This document shows positions 45,743 to 55,560 of a stretch of DNA of 55,725 bases, piece after piece. The notes below the pieces were generated by a model. The model made no database searches, was not told the origin of the DNA, and saw only the letters and a program-made list of their open reading frames with translations. This DNA is from Globomyces pollinis-pini (lineage: Eukaryota; Chytridiomycota; Chytridiomycetes; Rhizophydiales; Globomycetaceae). Within the stretch, counting starts at the first letter, position 1, and the number at the start of each line of letters is the position of its first letter. A program made the translations under genes and the position numbers. The stretch covers positions 2,032 through 57,756 of the forward strand of contig MU621187.1 in NCBI GenBank assembly GCA_025399215.1, read 5' to 3'.

Positions 45743-47221
45743 ACTCTAGGATGGTTTTAGAGTAAGTGATGGTGGTTCGCATCAAACTAAATGTACATTT
45801 GGATTTGACTGGGACTATCTGGATAAAGTATTTTATGGTATAGTATGAATCAAATCTAATGTTGATGATATAATATTGAATGGTTGAGTTTCACAATACG
45901 TATGTCCAGTTATTGGCTAAAATCGCATTTTGGTAGAAAATCTTTGGCTGATAGAATGGCTAGTCTAGCGTGGATGCGAATTATCTAATGTATTTTTATT
46001 TTTATTTATGTACTAATATTTGCATCATTGATAGGTCCAATAAATATCTGAGATATATTTGTCTACCAACTCAAAATGTTTGTCAATCAATTGATCGTAC
46101 TTGCTGCCGTGTCTGCTTCCCCAATTACTGAACGTGATGATGGTCCCAGTACTCTCATTGCCGATCATCCAGAGTTAGCCAAGCGTAGTGATAGTCCACC
46201 TAGTACTCTGATTGCTGATCATCCAGAACTGTTAGCAAAACGTGATAGTGGTGTTGTATCTGAAAAACGATATTCCACGTCGAGATATCAATGAAGAAAT
46301 CTCATGTGGTGGAAACTCATTATATGCCATCAATGTCCCATCCGATGTCATAAATATGCCACCACAAGCTGACCAAGATGATGTTGATAGTTACTATCCG
46401 TACTGGAGTTTTATCTCAGCACCATATGTTTGTCAAAATCCATTACCATTTGACTTTGGTGCAACAATTGATCCATTCAGTCCTGCTCAAGCTCAAGCCA
46501 TTTGTGAACATTGTTCTGGTGGCCCATGTTACCTCTCTAGAGGAGACTTATCTGGGCTTGGATTCGCAGATGAAAATGGCATTGTCTTTGGATATGAAAA
46601 TGGCTTAGGTAATTAATGATCTTACTCATGTTATTAGGTGACGTTGGGAGAATTTGGGAAGATGGTCGGTCTTTCAACAATTTTGGTTATTGGGGAAAAT
46701 GTTTTGGACAAAAGATCTGTTACGTTGATGATGTAGATATTTGATCTGCTGTGTTGAAGATGTGTATATTGCTTTTGTTTATAATATAACTCTTAAATTC
46801 ATCGAATTTAGATATTTAGTTTGGTTTGATTCAAACTGATAGAATATTGAGTATACGTTCCAAAGACTCAAAAACTTACAGGATTATTATCAACTCGAAA
46901 AAATTATAGAAGCGTTAGTGCGCTGCATATCCTTTAGATTAACTTGATAAACATGTTTTACGTTTACTAGAATCTGGTTCAAATTCTATAAACATGAAAA
47001 AAGTAAGTATTGAAAACAATCTGAAGGAATAGTAGGTGTCACCTCTAATTTCAAAATAGCTAATAAACAGAAATTGATTGAACAATTAAACGACACGGGT
47101 TATATTAGGAAAAAGCCAAGATTTCATAAATTGAAGTTTGAATCATATCATTGAGGAGTTCTATTACAATTAGAACATCAGTCGTACCTGAATCCTGGTG
47201 GAGGCATTGGCATACCAGATG
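45743..47221. repeat. Segmental duplication R3, copy 1 (partner 48751-50235)
   Basis: About 1.48 kb is almost identical to 48751-50235, including the promoter, a secreted-protein gene and, at its right end, the last ~40 bp of the SmB coding sequence plus its 3' flank (minus strand; CCTGAATCCTGGTGGAGG). Only the right copy continues into the complete SmB gene, so the right copy is ancestral and the left one was copied from it. Confidence 0.9.
46076..46744 (+). pseudogene. Secreted KR-repeat/Cys-rich protein, gene 3 (frameshifted)
   Basis: Closest to gene 5, with which it shares the R3 duplication. The signal peptide lacks one residue and an 11-bp deletion near 46264 removes the third KR site and shifts the frame, so the mature domain (46242-46615 and 46645-46744 after a 29-nt intron) is read in another frame. 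Both parts are otherwise well kept, so the loss is recent. The predicted product of the first frame would stop soon after the pro-peptides. Confidence 0.75.
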
Positions 47222-47545
47222 ATTATGAGAACTATATAGGATCGTTATGTATGAATTAAACCTAATGTTGGTGATATAATACTCATTGATTGACTTTCAA
47301 AATGCACATCTTCATCCTTTGGTTCAAAGTTTTGGTAGAGAAACACTGGTTGCCTTTCGAATAGGCAAAGAATTTCCATAACAGAGTTGAAAGCGCTAGT
47401 GTAATGTAGATAAATCTTATCTAATAGTTTATTTGTTTCCTATTTATATATTTACCAAATATTTGCATCACTGATAGTTCCTATGTTTATACAGATAGTC
47501 CTATGTATATACAACGCTGAGACATATCTATTTATCAACTCAAAA
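46745..47545. other. Spacer with R3 tail and degraded promoter copy
   Basis: Contains the right part of R3 (to 47221), with the truncated SmB 3' end, then a decayed copy of the promoter-type sequence (about 47240-47545, e.g. CTAATGTTGGTGATATAATACT). No gene. Confidence 0.55.
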
Positions 47546-47720
47546 ATGTTTTTCAATCATTTGATTACTACATGCAACTACATGCACTCTTGTCACGCGA
47601 AAAATCAAATGCACCGCCGGTTCTCAAGCCACACCAAAATAAACTTCCAGAGAATACAGGAACTAGGATAATCAGATGATTGAAGGTGATCTTTATCGAG
47701 AAAGAATTTCATTACGTGAT
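47546..47720 (+). pseudogene. Relic of a secreted KR-repeat gene
   Basis: Starts ATGTTTTTCAATCATTTGATT after the same CAACTCAAAA leader as the intact genes, then loses the frame. A fragment resembling the ISLRDN start of the mature domain appears near 47705. Remnant of a sixth copy. Confidence 0.6.
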
Positions 47721-47920
47721 AATTGTCACATTGAAACCCTTTATTCGTCAACCATAATTATCTCTGCTTTTCCAACAATAAACAATAGAGACTTTGATTA
47801 TAAAATTAGTGTGGATAATATAGAGTGGATGTGTCTTTGAAGTTATTAGATAAATATTTGTGTCACTGACAGCTCCTATGTATATAAAATGCTGAGAAAT
47901 ATCCATTCATTGACTCAAAA

Positions 47921-48603
47921 ATGTTTGTCAATCAATTGATTTTCCTCCTTGTCGCTGTGTCTGCTTCCCCAATCGTTGAACGCGATGATAGCCCACCTAG
48001 TACTCTCATTGCTGACCATCCAGAGTTAGCCAAACGTAGTGATGGTTCACCTAGTACTCTCATTGCTGATCATCCAGAACTATTAGGAAAACGCGATGGT
48101 GTTGCTGAATCTGATAACTTATCCAAGAGAGATATCACACTTCGTGATATCAGTGAAGAAGTCTCATGTGGTGGATACACGTTATATTCCATCAATGTTC
48201 CATCCGATGTCACGCACATGCCACCACAATCGGACCCGATCTTTTACAGCTATGCTCCTTACTGGAATTTCGATAATGCACCATACGTTTGCAAAAATCC
48301 ATTACCAATTAACTTTCCTGACCCAATTGATCCACATAGTCCTAGTCAAGCACTTGCAATTTGTCAACATTGTTCTCAAGACCTATGTCGTCACACTACT
48401 GATGAAGATTTATCTGGAGGTGGATTTGTAGACAAGGACGGTATTGTCTTTGGGTATGAAGATGCCTTAGGTATGTAACAATTTGCTCATTTTTAGGTGA
48501 CGCTGGACGAATTTGGCAGTATGGTTATTCTGCTACCAATTTTGGATATTGGGGAAAATGCTTTGGACCAAAGATCTGCTATGTTGAAGACGTAGATATT
48601 TAA
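47921..48603 (+). CDS. Secreted KR-repeat/Cys-rich protein, gene 4 (218 aa)
   Basis: Exons are 47921-48470 and 48497-48603, intron 26 nt. Signal peptide MFVNQLIFLLVAVSASP, two repeat peptides (SPPSTLIADHPELAKR; GSPSTLIADHPELLGKR), spacer DGVAESDNLSKR and the mature domain from DITLRDISEEVSCGG. The most divergent intact copy: YVCKNPLPINFPDPIDP replaces YVCQNPLPFDFGAPIDP, and ICQHCSQDLC replaces ICEHCSGAPC, but all Cys are kept. A TATATAAAATGC box lies about 35 bp before the ATG. Confidence 0.85.
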
Positions 48604-48750
48604 GATGATTTTGTTTAAATACAATTGGAAATTCATTGAATTTGATCATTTCGATTTGTTACTGATTCCCATTCCATCAACTAATGAGTAAAGGTGATTT
48701 AATAACATTGGCAGCCCGAAAATTAAAGAACTGTATATGTACACATGGAT

Positions 48751-50235
48751 ACTCTAGGATGGTTTTAGAGTAAGTGATGGTGGTTCGCATCAAACTAAAT
48801 GTACATTTGGATTTGACTGGGACTATCTGGATAAAGTATTTTATGGTATAATAAGTATGAATCAACTCTAATGTTGATGATATAATATTGAATGGTTGAG
48901 TTTCACATTACGTATCTCCAGTTATTGGCTAAAATCGCATTTTGGTAGAAAATCTTTGGCTGATAGAATGGCTAGTCTAGCGTGGATGCGAATTATCTAA
49001 TGTATTTTGTTTTTTATTTACTTATTTATCAAATATTTGCATCATTGATAGTTCCAATAAATATCTGAGATATATTTGTCCATCAACTCAAAATGTTTGT
49101 CAATCAATTGATCGTACTCCTTGCTGCCGTGTCTGCTTCCCCGATTACTGAACGCGATAATGGTCCCAGTACTCTCATTGCCGATCACCCAGAGTTAGCC
49201 AAGCGTAGTGATGGTCCACCTAGTACTCTGATTGCTGATCATCCAGAACTGTTAGGAAAACGTGACAGTGGTGTTGTATCTGAAAATTTGGTCAAACGCG
49301 ATATTCCACGTCGTGATATCAGTGAAGAAATCTCATGTGGTGGGAATTCATTATATTCCATCAATGTTCCATCCGATGTCATAAACATGCCACCACAAGC
49401 TGACCAACAATTGGTTGATGATTTCTCTCAATATTGGAATTTTGACGCTGCACCTTATGTTTGCCAAAATCCATTACCATTTGACTTTGGGGAACCAATC
49501 AATCCATACAGTGCTGCTCAAGCACAAGCAATTTGTGAATGGTGCTCTAATGAGACATGTGTGCAGACTATTGATTCAGATTTATCTAAAGGTGGATTCA
49601 TAGACCTAAACGGAATTGTCTTTGGGTATGAAGATGCCCTAGGTAAGTCTTAACTGGTTTTATTTTTAGGTGATGCTGGGCGAATTTGGCAGTATGGTTT
49701 TTCTGCGTCCAATCTTGGTTATTGGGGAAAATGTTTTGGACCAAAGATCTGCTACGTTGACGATGTAGATATTTGATCTACTGTGTTGAAGATGTGTAGA
49801 AAATAAACTCAACTTCATTGAATTTAGATATTTAAATTTGGTTTGATTCAAACTGATGAATATTGACTATATGTCCCAAAAGCACTTGCAGCATTAGTAT
49901 CAACCCCAAAAAAATTATAGAAGCTTTAGTACATTGCACTTCCATTCAGATTGATTTGTTTTACGTTTCAATAGAATCTGGTAAGGCCATAAAATTCTAT
50001 AAACATGAAGAAAGTAAGTACTGAAAACGACGTGAAAGAAAGTAGGTGTCACTACTAATTTCAAAATAGCTAATAAGCAGAGTACACATTGATTGAACAA
50101 TTAAACGACACGGGTTATATTAGGAAAAAGCCAAGATTTCATAAATTGAAGTTTGAATCATATCATTGAGGAGGTCTATTACAATTAGATCATCAGTCGT
50201 ACCTGAATCCTGGTGGAGGCATTGGCATTCCAGAT
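48751..50235. repeat. Segmental duplication R3, copy 2 (partner 45743-47221)
   Basis: Source copy of R3. It contains gene 5 with its promoter and extends into the last exon of SmB on the minus strand. Confidence 0.9.
49093..49776 (+). CDS. Secreted KR-repeat/Cys-rich protein, gene 5 (218 aa)
   Basis: Exons are 49093-49642 and 49670-49776, intron 27 nt. Signal peptide MFVNQLIVLLAAVSASP, two repeat peptides (NGPSTLIADHPELAKR; DGPPSTLIADHPELLGKR), spacer ending ENLVKR, and the mature domain from DIPRRDISEEISCGG to YVDDVDI with the seven conserved Cys. The sister gene 3 is broken, so this is the working copy of that pair. Convergent with SmB. Confidence 0.85.
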
Positions 50236-51040
50236 GGATTGAATCCAGGAGGGGGTGGTGGCATTCCTCTTCCTAAACCTACCACAATTAGATATATCCT
50301 AGTAAATATTGAAGCAATTTGATAATGAATGAAAAGAAATGTAAAATCACAAATAAGTTCACTGTAATCGAAACATTTAGTGAGTAGTGAGTGCAGTGCA
50401 CAGCATAAAACTGGCCAAGTGTGTAAAAAGGTAAGTAACAATAATGCAGTGTATCGAGAAAGATTGGGTACTCCATATATATCCATGTATAGTAAAACAT
50501 ACCAGGTTGCATAGAATTTGGGGCTGGGCCACCAATACCACGTACAGGGCCAGCCAATCCAGAAGGGGCAGTAGCAGCAGGAGCCATTGGTAACCTATAC
50601 TATTAAATAACAAATCATACCCTCTTCCAGCAGATTTTCCAGTTCCAGGACCGACTGGTAATGTGCGTTTCTCCAAAGTCACTGGTGGGCCTGATTCAAT
50701 TGATAAAGAGATGATAGTCTCGCCTCTGAGAATAACCAAACCCAAAGTTCTCTTTTCAAATCGATCTGGTTCAGAAGGAGATTTTGATTTAATTTTTCTA
50801 GTTTCTTGAGTATCTGAAAAGATTAGAGATTGAGGAATTTACCGGACAAGACCAAATTCATATGTTTATCGAAAGCGAGCATTTGCCCAATCAAAGTTCT
50901 TCCATCCTTGACAGTAATTTTCAAACGATAGTTCAATAATTGCAATATTCTAGAATTACGAGACGACTGAATAAGATTAGTAAAAAGGCAAGATATTTGA
51001 GAGTTGAAATAGAGAAGAATGCTGTAGGTTGAATTACCAT
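50193..51040 (-). CDS. SMB1: Small nuclear ribonucleoprotein SmB (165 aa)
   Basis: SmB is a core Sm-ring protein of spliceosomal snRNPs. Exons are 51038-51040 (ATG only), 50843-50966, 50621-50813, 50503-50594 and 50193-50278; introns are 71, 29, 26 and 224 nt. Sm1 motif: LLNYRLKITVKDGRTLIGQM...FDKHMNLVLSD; then TRKIKSK; Sm2: LGLVILRGETIISLSIE; then Gly/Ala/Pro-rich tail with GRGMPPPPPGF. The tail and length match SmB rather than other Sm proteins. The 224-nt intron is by far the longest in the window. The start codon is isolated by an intron, as in SEC27. Confidence 0.93.
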
Positions 51041-51252
51041 TGACTTGAATTGATCTGAAAAGTGTAAGAAAAAAATGGAATTCAATACATATAAAGAGGC
51101 AGACAAGAGACAAATGGAAAGCGGGACAATCTGATGAAGAATGGGTCCAATCAAGAGTATAAGTACTATAGTACGTAGTATTTAATTACTTACTAATTAA
51201 TTACACTCTACCATAACGAACTGTCAATTTTTCTTTTTTTTTCAATACCACA

Positions 51253-51752
51253 ATGGCTCCCATCTACCATTTGTGCTCTCATATTCAGAACGCATATAAA
51301 GCACAACTCAAGCGAATTGCTGTCCCTTACTCAAAGACAAATAAAGCTATCTCTACCATCTTATACGAAGAAGGTTTACTGGAGTCCATTCAGTCTGGTG
51401 ATACTATCGCTCCTTTTGAAAGGGGATACGAAGTTCCTTTTTCAAACTCAAACATCGCTAAGCGAAGACTCTGGTTGAACTTGAAATATAGACATGGTGA
51501 AGCAGCTCTAACCACCATGAAGGTCATATCAAAACCTTCTCGACGCATATTCGCTTCCTTGGAAGAGTGTGAAGCTATTGCTGCGTCAAGAAATTCGCAT
51601 TCTTTATTGAAACCTCAAGTATTAGGTAACTCGAATATTTGTATTTATCTAAAGGCCAAATCACCATTCTAAATACTCCTTACGGCATTGTGGAAATGAA
51701 GGATGCTTTGAAGAAGAAAGTTGGAGGGGAAGTATTATGTTATGCACTTTAA
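51253..51752 (+). CDS. MRPS8: Mitochondrial ribosomal protein uS8m (156 aa)
   Basis: Bacterial-type S8 of the mitochondrial small subunit. Exons are 51253-51625 and 51655-51752, intron 29 nt with an AAG acceptor. Landmarks: N-terminal helix (LCSHIQNAYKAQLKRIAVPY), ISTILYEEGLLESI, LKYRHGEAALTTMKVISKPSRR, then ITILNTPYGIVEMKDALKKK and the signature GGEVLCYAL at the C-terminus. Family spacing is intact. Start is the first ATG, a few bases after a T-rich leader. Divergent from SmB with about 210 bp between starts. Confidence 0.9.
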
Positions 51753-51882
51753 GTTTTGAATAAACATTTGATATCAATGTTAACCTTACGGACCCATGTT
51801 ACAACTTCATCAATTGGATTGGATGTTCCAGATAGGATTTATTTAATATCCACAATTGGACAATTTTGATTAGATAATGGTA

Positions 51883-52596
51883 TTATGGAAATCGAATTTC
51901 TTCACAATTGGAGCAGGATATGAATAATCCTACCTCTGGACTATAGCTGAACAGTGGTTGGCTATCTTCACAAACTGAATTATGATAGGCTACAAAATCA
52001 ATCAGATATTCTACAAATTCTCCAACACTCTTCACATCTGTCTAGATATTAGTATTTTTATGGTAACCTTGATAGACATATTGCAATTTGAACAAGATAT
52101 TGTGTCAATAGAGAGTGTCATTGAGTGAGTTTGACAGACGGGACACACTTGAGTTTGCTCCACTTCCAATGAATAGTCTGGATCTACCATCATTTCCTGA
52201 TCCGGTATCATATTCGCCGAATCTATCGAATTAATCTCTAATATTATAAATATAACAATGCACTGTAGTACCTATTGATTCAATACAGCCGGATTATTAC
52301 CTTGTCGCATCTGTTGTTCAATCAACCAAGCAGTATCAGGATCTAATTCTGGACATTCAGCCTTCATTCTATCATAAAAAAGTCTTGTTTCTTTTGCAAT
52401 CTATCAATCAATCTAAAGGGTGAATGAATACCAGACACTGCTGATAAAAAGTCCGATTTCTATTAAACCATTCTGTTCTATTATTTCTAATTCTTTGTAG
52501 ATTGCGCTGTTGAGACGGAGAGAGATTCGGTTGTTTAGTGTTTGTAGTTGATGATAGTGGAGAGGTTATTACTGGTTTTGAGTATCGAAAATTCAT
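51883..52596 (-). CDS. RPAIN: RPA-interacting protein (RPAIN/RIPA), intact copy (197 aa)
   Basis: Exons are 52432-52596, 52301-52400, 52068-52237 and 51883-52041; introns are 31, 63 (29+34) and 26 nt. Order: N-terminal basic RPA-binding-like segment (NLSPSQQRNLQRIRNNR), central helix AKETRLFYDRMKAECPELDP, acidic linker, then a zinc ribbon with CPVC, CSNC, an intervening helix (VGEFVEYLIDFVAYHNSVC) and the terminal pair SCSNC (FISCSNCEEIRFP), as in RIPA C-terminal domains. Exon 1 encodes a peptide identical in both copies. The 26-nt intron changes CAG to TAG at its 3' end between copies but keeps the AG, supporting the splice site. Likely the functional copy. Confidence 0.85.
52238..52300 (-). 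other. Tandem double intron (29+34 nt) in RPAIN copy 2
   Basis: The same two abutting GT...AG units as in copy 1, with several substitutions that leave all four splice dinucleotides unchanged. Confidence 0.8.
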
Positions 52597-52670
52597 TGGA
52601 AACTTTCAAAATTTCTTTGTCAAATTAAAACCAACACTGCAATTCTTTGGGGAAAATCAAAGGAATTAAA

Positions 52671-52781
52671 CGGTTTCAACAGTGTAATTATACCAGCAAG
52701 TATTAAGCGGTTTCAACAGTGTAATTATACCAGCAAGTATTAAGCGGTTTCAACAGTGTAATTATATCAGCAAGTATTAAG
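52671..52781. repeat. 37-bp unit repeated three times
   Basis: Three head-to-tail copies of a 37-bp unit (starts CGGTTTCAACAGTG, ends CAAGTATTAAG), with one T-for-C change in the third. The homologous site near 2790-2830 has a single diverged unit. Lies upstream of the intact RPAIN. Confidence 0.95.
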
Positions 52782-52830
52782 TTCATTCAACATCAATGGT
52801 TAGTGTGTCAATTCACCTTGAGTGCCAGTC

Positions 52831-53229
52831 TGCTTTAACGTATCATTTCCAAGCACCAACGTGTTTATCAAGAGGAGATAAATAGCATTTGAATGAACCC
52901 TTTATTGAGAGTCCTGTATGATACAAGTATCAGACATTATATTACATTGGATTACGACACACTTAATATTAGTTCTGTAGCATAACATTATAGGAATTAT
53001 TTACTATAAATCGTGTATACTATCTGGCTGGATTCAATGGTATATAATATGACGTGGTTTTCATCGATTTTTACGCTGATAATGACAATAAAGACTACTG
53101 CAACTTAATTGAGTACTCTCAATCTATATTTGAATGCGAGTAAGTTACGTGTTAGACAGTGTATCGGTTTTGGTTAGTTCAGTTTAAAAGTCGTTCAACA
53201 TTCTTTCCTTTTCTTTGATACTTTACACC
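52831..53229. other. Intergenic, upstream of CRN-type gene
   Basis: No gene. The last ~60 bp (GTTCAACATTCTTTCC) are repeated near 55272 before the truncated CRN copy, so they belong to the CRN promoter/5' UTR unit. Confidence 0.55.
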
Positions 53230-55086
53230 ATGTCCTCCTCTCAATATTATCCAATCCCAAGAAAGAGACCAATCGGTGAACTAGATCCGGAATTCCCTTC
53301 TCTACCAAATCTATCTTTTGAGGATGCTCAACAGTTTGCTATAAAATCACAGGATGCCTTATTCTCTGTTAAACGAATTATTGGAGCTGATTTAACTGGA
53401 GCTCCCTCTATATTTCTTCCTTTCATTTCTCCTCATATATTAAACTACCCATTTATAGTCAAAGAAAATTCTGTTTTTGTTATAGTGACAAAGTCTTATA
53501 CTCCCTTAAAAACAGAAATCAATTCACTTGATACTAAAAAAAGCTGTGGTCTGTATGTTACAGGGCCTGTTGGAGTTGGAAAAAGCTATTTGTTATATCT
53601 TTTGGCTGCTGAATATCGAATGAACTGGAAGAGCTACAGAGTTACCTATATTAATGATTGCGAACATTGGAGGCTTGATGCACTTAATTATTTTCTAAAA
53701 GAACTGGTTACTACGTTTTATAATGATACTATCGGATCAAAATCTATTGTGAAATGTTGCCGAGAAGTCATTAAAAGTGAAAATGAAGAAACGATGATGA
53801 TGAAGTTGATGGAGTCACTTATCAACTATGTTGAAATCAACAATCTCCAATGGATTGTAATTTGTGATCAATACAATGCCCTATATACTCACAAGGTTGT
53901 GGCGGATCGATTTCCATTCAATTTAATTGATAAACTTGCTGATAGATGTGGAACAAATATCAAGGTTATTATTTCTGCATCGGCCACCAACGAAGGATGT
54001 CCAACCGAATGGAGAGGTTGGCAAGTTCATGATATCTCAAACCACCGATTTGATGACGATGAATTCAAAGTGTGGTGTGATCATTACCATCTTGAGAATG
54101 TTGGAAAAGTTGATCCTGAATCTGAAGAAGCTGTGGATGCTTTCTTCTGGACTGGTGGGGTTCCATATGAACTGAGGTTGCTTTGGGACCAACCAAAGGA
54201 AAGGTTGATGGAAAAGACAATTCTCTATCGCAAGAAACGAATTAATGATATGTGTGAAATTCATAGCAAATTTTGTTCTAGATTATCGGAAGAAGATAGA
54301 CCCGATGTCATGGAATGTGTATCTCGAATGCTTATTGGAGCATCTCATCCAGAAGAATCGATCGGAATTAACAAAGAATTAGTTGATATTATTGATGATG
54401 AAGACGGTCATAAAATTGTTACTGCTTTGAATCCTGTCGCTCGCAGGGCCTTGCTATACTATTATGCTGGAATGCTTGTGGTTTCTGTTACCGATCTTGC
54501 TCTTGTGAAATCTCTTAGATCAGTCACCGCACTTGCTTTACAGAGAGGATACTACACCAACGATATGAAAGGAAAAATCACTGTAAACTATATCACGACA
54601 ATGCTGGAGTTGTCAAAACGATTCTCATTTCAATGGAAAAAGGCCACAAATATTGATATTTCAACAGTCAAGTCTGATCTTAAGGAGATTGGTATCCAGA
54701 ATATCATTCATTTCTCTGGAAATAAGCTACCTCTACGAAACTCATTTTACAGCAAGTATTACGGCGACAACAGGATATCAACATTGTTTATTCCCAAATC
54801 ACCAAACTCTGGTGGCCCGGATTTTTTGATTTGGGATCCTTTTGAAGAAGTATTGATGGCTTTTCAAGTGATTTTAAAGCAACCGTTTCCAAAAATCGAT
54901 ACAGACAGTGATAACTGTAAAATGTGGTTGGATTTCTGTTTTGGATCTTTGGTAAAGAAACCTATGAAAGTGTATTGGATAATTCCGGAAAACTGTGCAG
55001 GAATACCAAAGACTGGTGAAGAGCGTGCTATCCTTCTTGATGGGCTACATGAAGATTTTCCTGCGTTAAAGAAATTGACTCTTTAA
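53230..55086 (+). CDS. CRN/RHS-type P-loop NTPase with nuclease-like C-terminus (618 aa)
   Basis: Intronless, unlike nearly all conserved genes around it. Residues 112-119 are a Walker A loop (GPVGVGKS). A Walker B-like strand (WIVICDQYN, ~207-215), a sensor-like IISASATNEG and FFWTGGVPYELRLLW (~305-320) fit the STAND-like NTPase of Crinkler/RHS proteins. The last ~120 residues hold a restriction-endonuclease-superfamily-like block (PDFLIWDP then FQVILK, ~528-552). Such proteins act as secreted or nuclear effectors in oomycetes and some fungi, or are tied to mobile elements. No signal peptide is seen here. I chose MSSSQ at 53230 over an ATG five codons earlier. Relics lie at 395, 568 and 55260. 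Confidence 0.8.
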   Translation: MSSSQYYPIPRKRPIGELDPEFPSLPNLSFEDAQQFAIKSQDALFSVKRIIGADLTGAPSIFLPFISPHILNYPFIVKENSVFVIVTKSYTPLKTEINSLDTKKSCGLYVTGPVGVGKSYLLYLLAAEYRMNWKSYRVTYINDCEHWRLDALNYFLKELVTTFYNDTIGSKSIVKCCREVIKSENEETMMMKLMESLINYVEINNLQWIVICDQYNALYTHKVVADRFPFNLIDKLADRCGTNIKVIISASATNEGCPTEWRGWQVHDISNHRFDDDEFKVWCDHYHLENVGKVDPESEEAVDAFFWTGGVPYELRLLWDQPKERLMEKTILYRKKRINDMCEIHSKFCSRLSEEDRPDVMECVSRMLIGASHPEESIGINKELVDIIDDEDGHKIVTALNPVARRALLYYYAGMLVVSVTDLALVKSLRSVTALALQRGYYTNDMKGKITVNYITTMLELSKRFSFQWKKATNIDISTVKSDLKEIGIQNIIHFSGNKLPLRNSFYSKYYGDNRISTLFIPKSPNSGGPDFLIWDPFEEVLMAFQVILKQPFPKIDTDSDNCKMWLDFCFGSLVKKPMKVYWIIPENCAGIPKTGEERAILLDGLHEDFPALKKLTL

Positions 55087-55259
55087 AATGACTTGCTTTA
55101 TTTTGAAAATATTAAGAGTGTACCATTGTAATGATGAGAATAATAACTTTGGAATTGTATTCCAATTGTACAACTCATGGCATACGTTACATGAGCATAT
55201 CTTAATGAGTATATCAGTTTCACGTAAGTATCGGAATTGATTGTACGTTTTTAATGTTG

Positions 55260-55560
55260 TACTGAAGTATCGTTCAACTATCTTTCCTTAACCAAGTCTT
55301 CGTCAAAATATTATCGAAGTTCAAAAAAACAACCAATCGACCTTGTAACTCCTGAATTCCTTTCTACCTATAATAGTACTCAAAGGAACCGAGGAATTTG
55401 CTGTCAAGTCACAAGAAGCTCTGCTTTACTCCCACCATTTAACCCAGATTGGATGCATTCACATCCTCAAATTATCATTTTACCATCTCATGTCGATTTT
55501 AAAACTCTGCTATCATTTCAAGCTCTTGATCTCATACTTTTGAATTAATTGTATATTGTT
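55260..55560 (+). pseudogene. Truncated CRN N-terminal copy
   Basis: The stretch 55260-55437 aligns with the 5' leader and first codons of the intact CRN gene (shared CTTCGTCAAAATATTATC-like, AACCAATCGA and GAATTCC blocks) but with frame-breaking changes. It continues into the R1 repeat, where a CRN-like segment ends at a stop near 55550. Not a functional gene. Confidence 0.7.

Larger units (their letters stand above)
51769..52830. repeat. Segmental duplication R2, copy 2 (partner 1887-2880)
   Basis: Right-hand copy of the RPAIN-bearing duplication, same orientation, about 93-95% identical by eye. It carries the intact RPAIN gene and the triplicated 37-bp element. Confidence 0.9.
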
